The notes below the pieces were generated by a model that was not told the origin of the DNA, ran no database searches, and worked only from the letters and a program-made list of their open reading frames with translations. From positions 620,001 through 684,000 of the forward strand of contig JBAIAA010000783.1 of the NCBI GenBank assembly GCA_037893245.1: 64,000 nucleotides of DNA, written 5' to 3'. The first letter of the stretch is position 1, and every line of letters begins with the position of its first letter. This document shows positions 59,501-64,000 of this stretch, piece after piece. Both the position numbers and the translations under genes were made by a program. Source of the stretch: Crossaster papposus. Its lineage: Eukaryota > Echinodermata > Asteroidea > Velatida > Solasteridae.

Positions 59501-62500
59501 CTCGCTCTGCTAACAAGTTTTTGGTATGACATGAGGTACTCGACTCGGAGTGACAAAGTAGGCACTTTCTTGGTCAGTACCCGAGAGTTTGGTTGACCAC
59601 AACCTCGGTCTGCTCAGGATAATTATTTCCTTGAAAGTGATTTCATTTTCATTACAAATAGTTACGCAGAGTGGTGCTGTGGGAGCGTGATGGGCCTATA
59701 ACCCAGAGGCCCGAGGACCGAAACCTCGCTCTGCTAAAGAGGTATTTTTGCTTCACTGTTATTCAAATTTAATAAATATTTTAGAATGTTTTTAGAATGT
59801 CTGCTTTTATTTTGTTTGTTGTTTTTCTAAATTTACATGAGGAATGGTGGCGCAGTGGAAGCTTGCCGGGCCTATAACCCAGAGTGCCGAGGATCAAAAC
59901 CTCGTTCTGCTGCTAATAAGTTTTTGGTATGACTTGAAGTACTCGACTCAGAGTGACAAAGTAGACCCTTTCTTGGTCAGTAACCGAGAGTTCGGATGGT
60001 CACAACCTCGGTCTGCTCAGGATAATTTTGTATTTGATAGGGATTTCATTTTCATTAAAAATAGTTACGCATATAGAGTAGTGCAGCGGGAGCGTGATGG
60101 GCACATAACCCAGAGGTCCGAGGACCAAAACCTCGCTTTGCTAACGAGGTATTTTTGCTTCACTGCTATTCACATTTAATAAATATTGTAGAATGTTTTT
60201 AGAATGTCTGCTTTCATTTTGTTTGCATTTTTTAAATTTACATGAGGCATAGTGGCGCAGTTGAAGCGTGCTGGGCCCATAACCCAGAGGTCCGAGGATC
60301 GAAACCTCGCTCTGCTAACAAATTTTTGGTATGACATGAGGTACTCGACTCGGAGTGACAAAGTAGACACTTTCTTGGTCAGTACCCGAGAGTTTGGTTG
60401 ACCACAACCTCGGTCTGCTCAGGATAATTATTTCCTTGAAAGTGATTTCATTTTCATTACAAATAGTTACGCAGAGTGGTGCTGTGGGAGCGTGATGGGC
60501 CCATAACCCAGAGGCCCGAGGACCGAAACCTCGCTCTGCTAAAGAGGTATTTTTGCTTCACTGTTATTCAAATTTAATAAATATTTTAGAATGTTTTTAG
60601 AATGTCTGCTTTTATTTTGTTTGTTGTTTTTCTAAATTTACATGAGGAATGGTGGCGCAGTGGAAGCTTGCTGGGCCTATAACCCAGAGTGCCGAGGATC
60701 AAAACCTCGTTCTGCTGCTAATAAGTTTTTGGTATGACTTGAAGTACTCGACTCAGAGTGACAAAGTAGACCCTTTCTTGGTCAGTAACCGAGAGTTCGG
60801 ATGATCACAACCTCGGTCTGCTCAGGATAATTTTGTATTTGATAGGGATTTCATTTTCATTAAAAATAGTTACGCAGATAGAGTAGTGCAGCGGGAGCGT
60901 GATGGGTCCATAACCCAGAGGTCCGAGGACCAAAACCTCGCTTTGCTAACGAGGTATTTTTGCTTCACTGCTATTCATATTTAATAAATATATTGTAGAA
61001 TGTTTTTAGAATGTCTGCTTTCATTTTGTTTGCATTTTCTAAATTTACATGAGGCATAGTGGCGCAGTTGAAGCGTGCTGGGCCCATAACCCAGAGGTCC
61101 GAGGATCGAAACCTTGCTCTGCTAACAAGTTTTTGGTATGACATGAGGTACTCGACTCGGAGTGACAAAGTAGACACTTTCTTGGTCAGTACCCGAGAGT
61201 TTGGTTGACCACAACCTCGGTCTGCTCAGGATAATTATTTCCTTGAAAGTGATTTCATTTTCATTACAAATAGTTACGCAGAGTGGTGCTGTGGGAGCGT
61301 GATGGGCCCATAACCCAGAGGCCCGAGGACCGAAACCTCGCTCTGCTAAAGAGGTATTTTTGCTTCACTGTTATTCAAATTTAATAAATATTTTAGAATG
61401 TTTTTAGATTGTCTGCTTTTATTTTGTTTGTTGTTTTTCTAAATTTACATGAGGAATGGTGGCGCAGTGGAAGCTTGCTGGGCCTATAACCCAGAGTGCT
61501 GAGGATCAAAACCTCGTTCTGCTGCTAATAAGTTTTTGGTATGACTTGAAGTACTCGACTCAGAGTGACAAAGTAGACCCTTTCTTGGTCAGTAACCGAG
61601 AGTTCGGATGATCACAACCTCGGTCTGCTCAGGATAATTTTGTATTTGATAGGGATTTCATTTTCATTAAAAATAGTTACGCAGATAGAGTAGTGCAGCG
61701 GGAGCGTGATGGGCCCATAACCCAGAGGTCCGAGGACCAAAACCTTGCTTTGCTAACGAGGTATTTTTGCTTCACTGCTATTCACATTTAATAAATATTG
61801 TAGAATGTTTTTAGAATGTCTGCTTTCATTTTGTTTGCATTTTCTAAATTTACATGAGGCATAGTGGCGTAGTTGAAGCGTGCTGGGCCCATAACCCAGA
61901 GGTCCGAGGATCGAAACCTCGCTCTGCTAACAAGTTTTTGGTATGACATGAGGTACTCGACTCGGAGTGACAAAGTAGACACTTTCTTGGTCAGTACCCG
62001 AGAGTTTGGTTGACCACAACCTCGGTCTGCTCAGGATAATTATTTCCTTGAAAGTGATTTCATTTTCATTACAAATAGTTACGCAGAGTGGTGCTGTGGG
62101 AGCGTGATGGGCCTATAACCCAAAGGCCCGAGGACCGAAACCTCGCTCTGCTAAAGAGGTATTTTTGCTTCACTGTTATTCAAATTTAATAAATATTTTA
62201 GAATGTTTTTAGAATGTCTGCTTTTATTTTGTTTGTTGTTTTTCTAAATTTACATGAGGAATGGTGGCGCAGTGGAAGCTTGCTGGGCCTATAACCCAGA
62301 GTGCCGAGGATCAAAACCTCGTTCTGCTGCTAATAAGTTTTTGGTATGACTTGAAGTACTCGACTCAGAGTGACAAAGTAGACCCTTTCTTGGTCAGTAA
62401 CCGAGAGTTCGGATGGTCACAACCTCGGTCTGCTCAGGATAATTTTGTATTTGATAGGGATTTCATTTTCATTAAAAATAGTTACGCATATAGAGTAGTG

Positions 62501-64000
62501 CAGCGGGAGCGTGATGGGCACATAACCCAGAGGTCCGAGGACCAAAACCTCGCTTTGCTAACGAGGTATTTTTGCTTCACTGCTATTCACATTTAATAAA
62601 TATTGTAGAATGTTTTTAGAATGTCTGCTTTCATTTTGTTTGCATTTTCTAAATTTACATGAGGCATAGTGGCGCAGTTGAAGCGTGCTGGGCCCATAAC
62701 CCAGAGGTCCGAGGATCGAAACCTCGCTCTGCTAACAAATTTTTGGTATGACATGAGGTACTCGACTCGGAGTGACAAAGTAGACACTTTCTTGGTCAGT
62801 ACCCGAGAGTTTGGTTGACCACAACCTCGGTCTGCTCAGGATAATTATTTCCTTGAAAGTGATTTCATTTTCATTACAAATAGTTACGCAGAGTGGTGCT
62901 GTGGGAGCGTGATGGGCCCATAACCCAGAGGCCCGAGGACCGAAACCTCGCTCTGCTAAAGAGGTATTTTTGCTTCACTGTTATTCAAATTTAATAAATA
63001 TTTTAGAATGTTTTTAGAATGTCTGCTTTTATTTTGTTTGTTGTTTTTCTAAATTTACATGAGGAATGGTGGTGCAGTGGAAGCTTGCTGGGCCTATAAC
63101 CCAGAGTGCCGAGGATCAAAACCTCGTTCTGCTGCTAATAAGTTTTTGGTATGACTTGAAGTACTCGACTCGGAGTGACAAAGTAGACCCTTTCTTGGTC
63201 AGTAACCGAGAGTTCGGATGATCACAACCTCGGTCTGCTCAGGATAATTTTGTATTTGATAGGGATTTCATTTTCATTAAAAATAGTTACTCAGATAGAG
63301 TAGTGCAGCGGGAGCGTGATGGGTCCATAACCCAGAGGTCCGAGGACCAAAACCTCGCTTTGCTAACGAGGTATTTTTGCTTCACTGCTATTCACATTTA
63401 ATAAATATTGTAGAATGTTTTTAGAATGTCTGCTTTCATTTTGTTTGCATTTTCTAAATTTACATGAGACATAGTGGCGCAGTTGAAGCGTGCTGGGCCC
63501 ATAACCCAGAGGTCCGAGGATCGAAACCTCGCTCTGCTAACAAGTTTTTGGTATGACATGAGGTACTCGACTCGGAGTGACAAAGTAGACACTTTCTTGG
63601 TCAGTACCCGAGAGTTTGGTTGACCACAACCTTGGTCTGCTCAGGATAATCATTTCCTTGAAAGTGATTTCATTTTCATTACAAATAGTTACGCAGAGTG
63701 GTGCTGTGGGAGCGTGATGGGCCCATAACCCAGAGGCCCGAGGACCGAAACCTCGCTCTGCTAAAGAGGTATTTTTGCTTCACTGTTATTCAAATTTAAT
63801 AAATATTTTAGAATGTTTTTAGAATGTCTGCTTTTATTTTGTTTGTTGTTTTTCTAAATTTACATGAGGAATGGTGGCGCAGTGGAAGCTTGCTGGGCCT
63901 ATAACCCAGAGTGCCGAGGATCAAAACCTCGTTCTGCTGCTAATAAGTTTTTGGTATGACTTGAAGTACTCGACTCAGAGTGACAAAGTAGACCCTTTCT

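Larger units (their letters stand above)
51558..64000 (+). repeat. Initiator-tRNA-derived higher-order satellite (805-bp repeat)
   Basis: The whole 12.4 kb is a tandem array, still running at the window end. It contains 62 sequences related to initiator tRNA-Met in four types (A/A', B, C, D), plus a decayed fifth type (E) roughly every 400 bp. From about 53.2 kb the order is D, B, E, A', C, E with a period of 805 bp (B starts at 57831, 58636, 59441, 60246, 61053, 61858, 62663, 63468). The first part (51.56-52.4 kb) is a simpler 393-bp A-B-E repeat. One extra A'-C block near 54.4-55.1 kb gives a 1208-bp step. It begins inside the decayed E type directly against the Gypsy fossil. The repeats were clearly seeded by a real initiator tRNA gene. 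Whether any copy is expressed is unknown. Confidence 0.95.

Noticed and set aside
58234-62596. 111-residue plus-strand frames repeated in the array
   Set aside because: They run across C and D tRNA-like units and spacers; no protein features.
53337-63592. A conserved 64-residue minus-strand protein repeated through the array
   Set aside because: It is antisense to the B-type tRNA-like unit and conserved only because the satellite modules are nearly identical.
51558-64000. A CRISPR-like array
   Set aside because: Repeats and spacers are both repeated and tRNA-derived; the context is animal and no cas genes are present.
51558-64000. A run of dispersed tRNA-derived SINEs
   Set aside because: No SINE tails or target duplications separate the units; spacing is strictly periodic, so this is a tandem satellite.

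Overview
The window is repeat-dominated animal DNA. Non-LTR retrotransposons with split and decayed copies, hAT-type and TTAA-type DNA transposons, Ty3/Gypsy fossils, canonical splice signals and animal-type initiator tRNA sequences all point to a metazoan, probably a marine invertebrate. The species cannot be fixed from the sequence. I see no complete host housekeeping gene. Most of the 64 kb is four kinds of tandem array plus mobile elements.

Layout. 1-1508: CpG-rich 16-bp minisatellites in three sequence versions, one of them also present inverted. 2566-4659 (minus): exons of a YqaJ/lambda-exonuclease-type nuclease gene, with a 306-bp higher-order repeat in the apparent intron. 6619-11315: two identical 473-bp TTAA-type elements in direct orientation. 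They flank an I-PpoI-like His-Me-finger endonuclease gene (plus) that converges on a Mutator-like DDE transposase gene (minus). 11390-25641: two related I-group LINEs (gag-like ORF1 with CCHC knuckles; ORF2 with endonuclease, reverse transcriptase and RNase H) lying head to head. The second is split by a hAT-like element with a target duplication. 25861-26138: a possible first exon. 27109-30060: an uninterrupted 983-codon EN-RT frame of an L2/Rex1-like LINE. 31480-33060: a Ty3/Gypsy leader and gag fossil carrying a 323-bp hAT MITE.

33170-45708: thirteen copies of a ~930-bp satellite. Each copy carries a GAGTC-rich block, a poly(T)-poly(G) tract and an embedded 271-bp inverted-repeat element. 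46367-51557 (minus): a broken Ty3/Gypsy element with one LTR visible. 51558-64000, running off the window: a higher-order satellite built from initiator-methionine tRNA sequences. I count 62 tRNA-like units of four types in an 805-bp repeat (types D, B, A', C), plus about 30 more decayed ones.

The two most unusual systems are the tRNA-iMet satellite and the endonuclease/transposase/YqaJ cluster. In the satellite's B type the D, anticodon and T arms are canonical, the A and B boxes fit consensus, and a T5 terminator follows. All comparisons were made by eye; no alignment, folding or database search was run.
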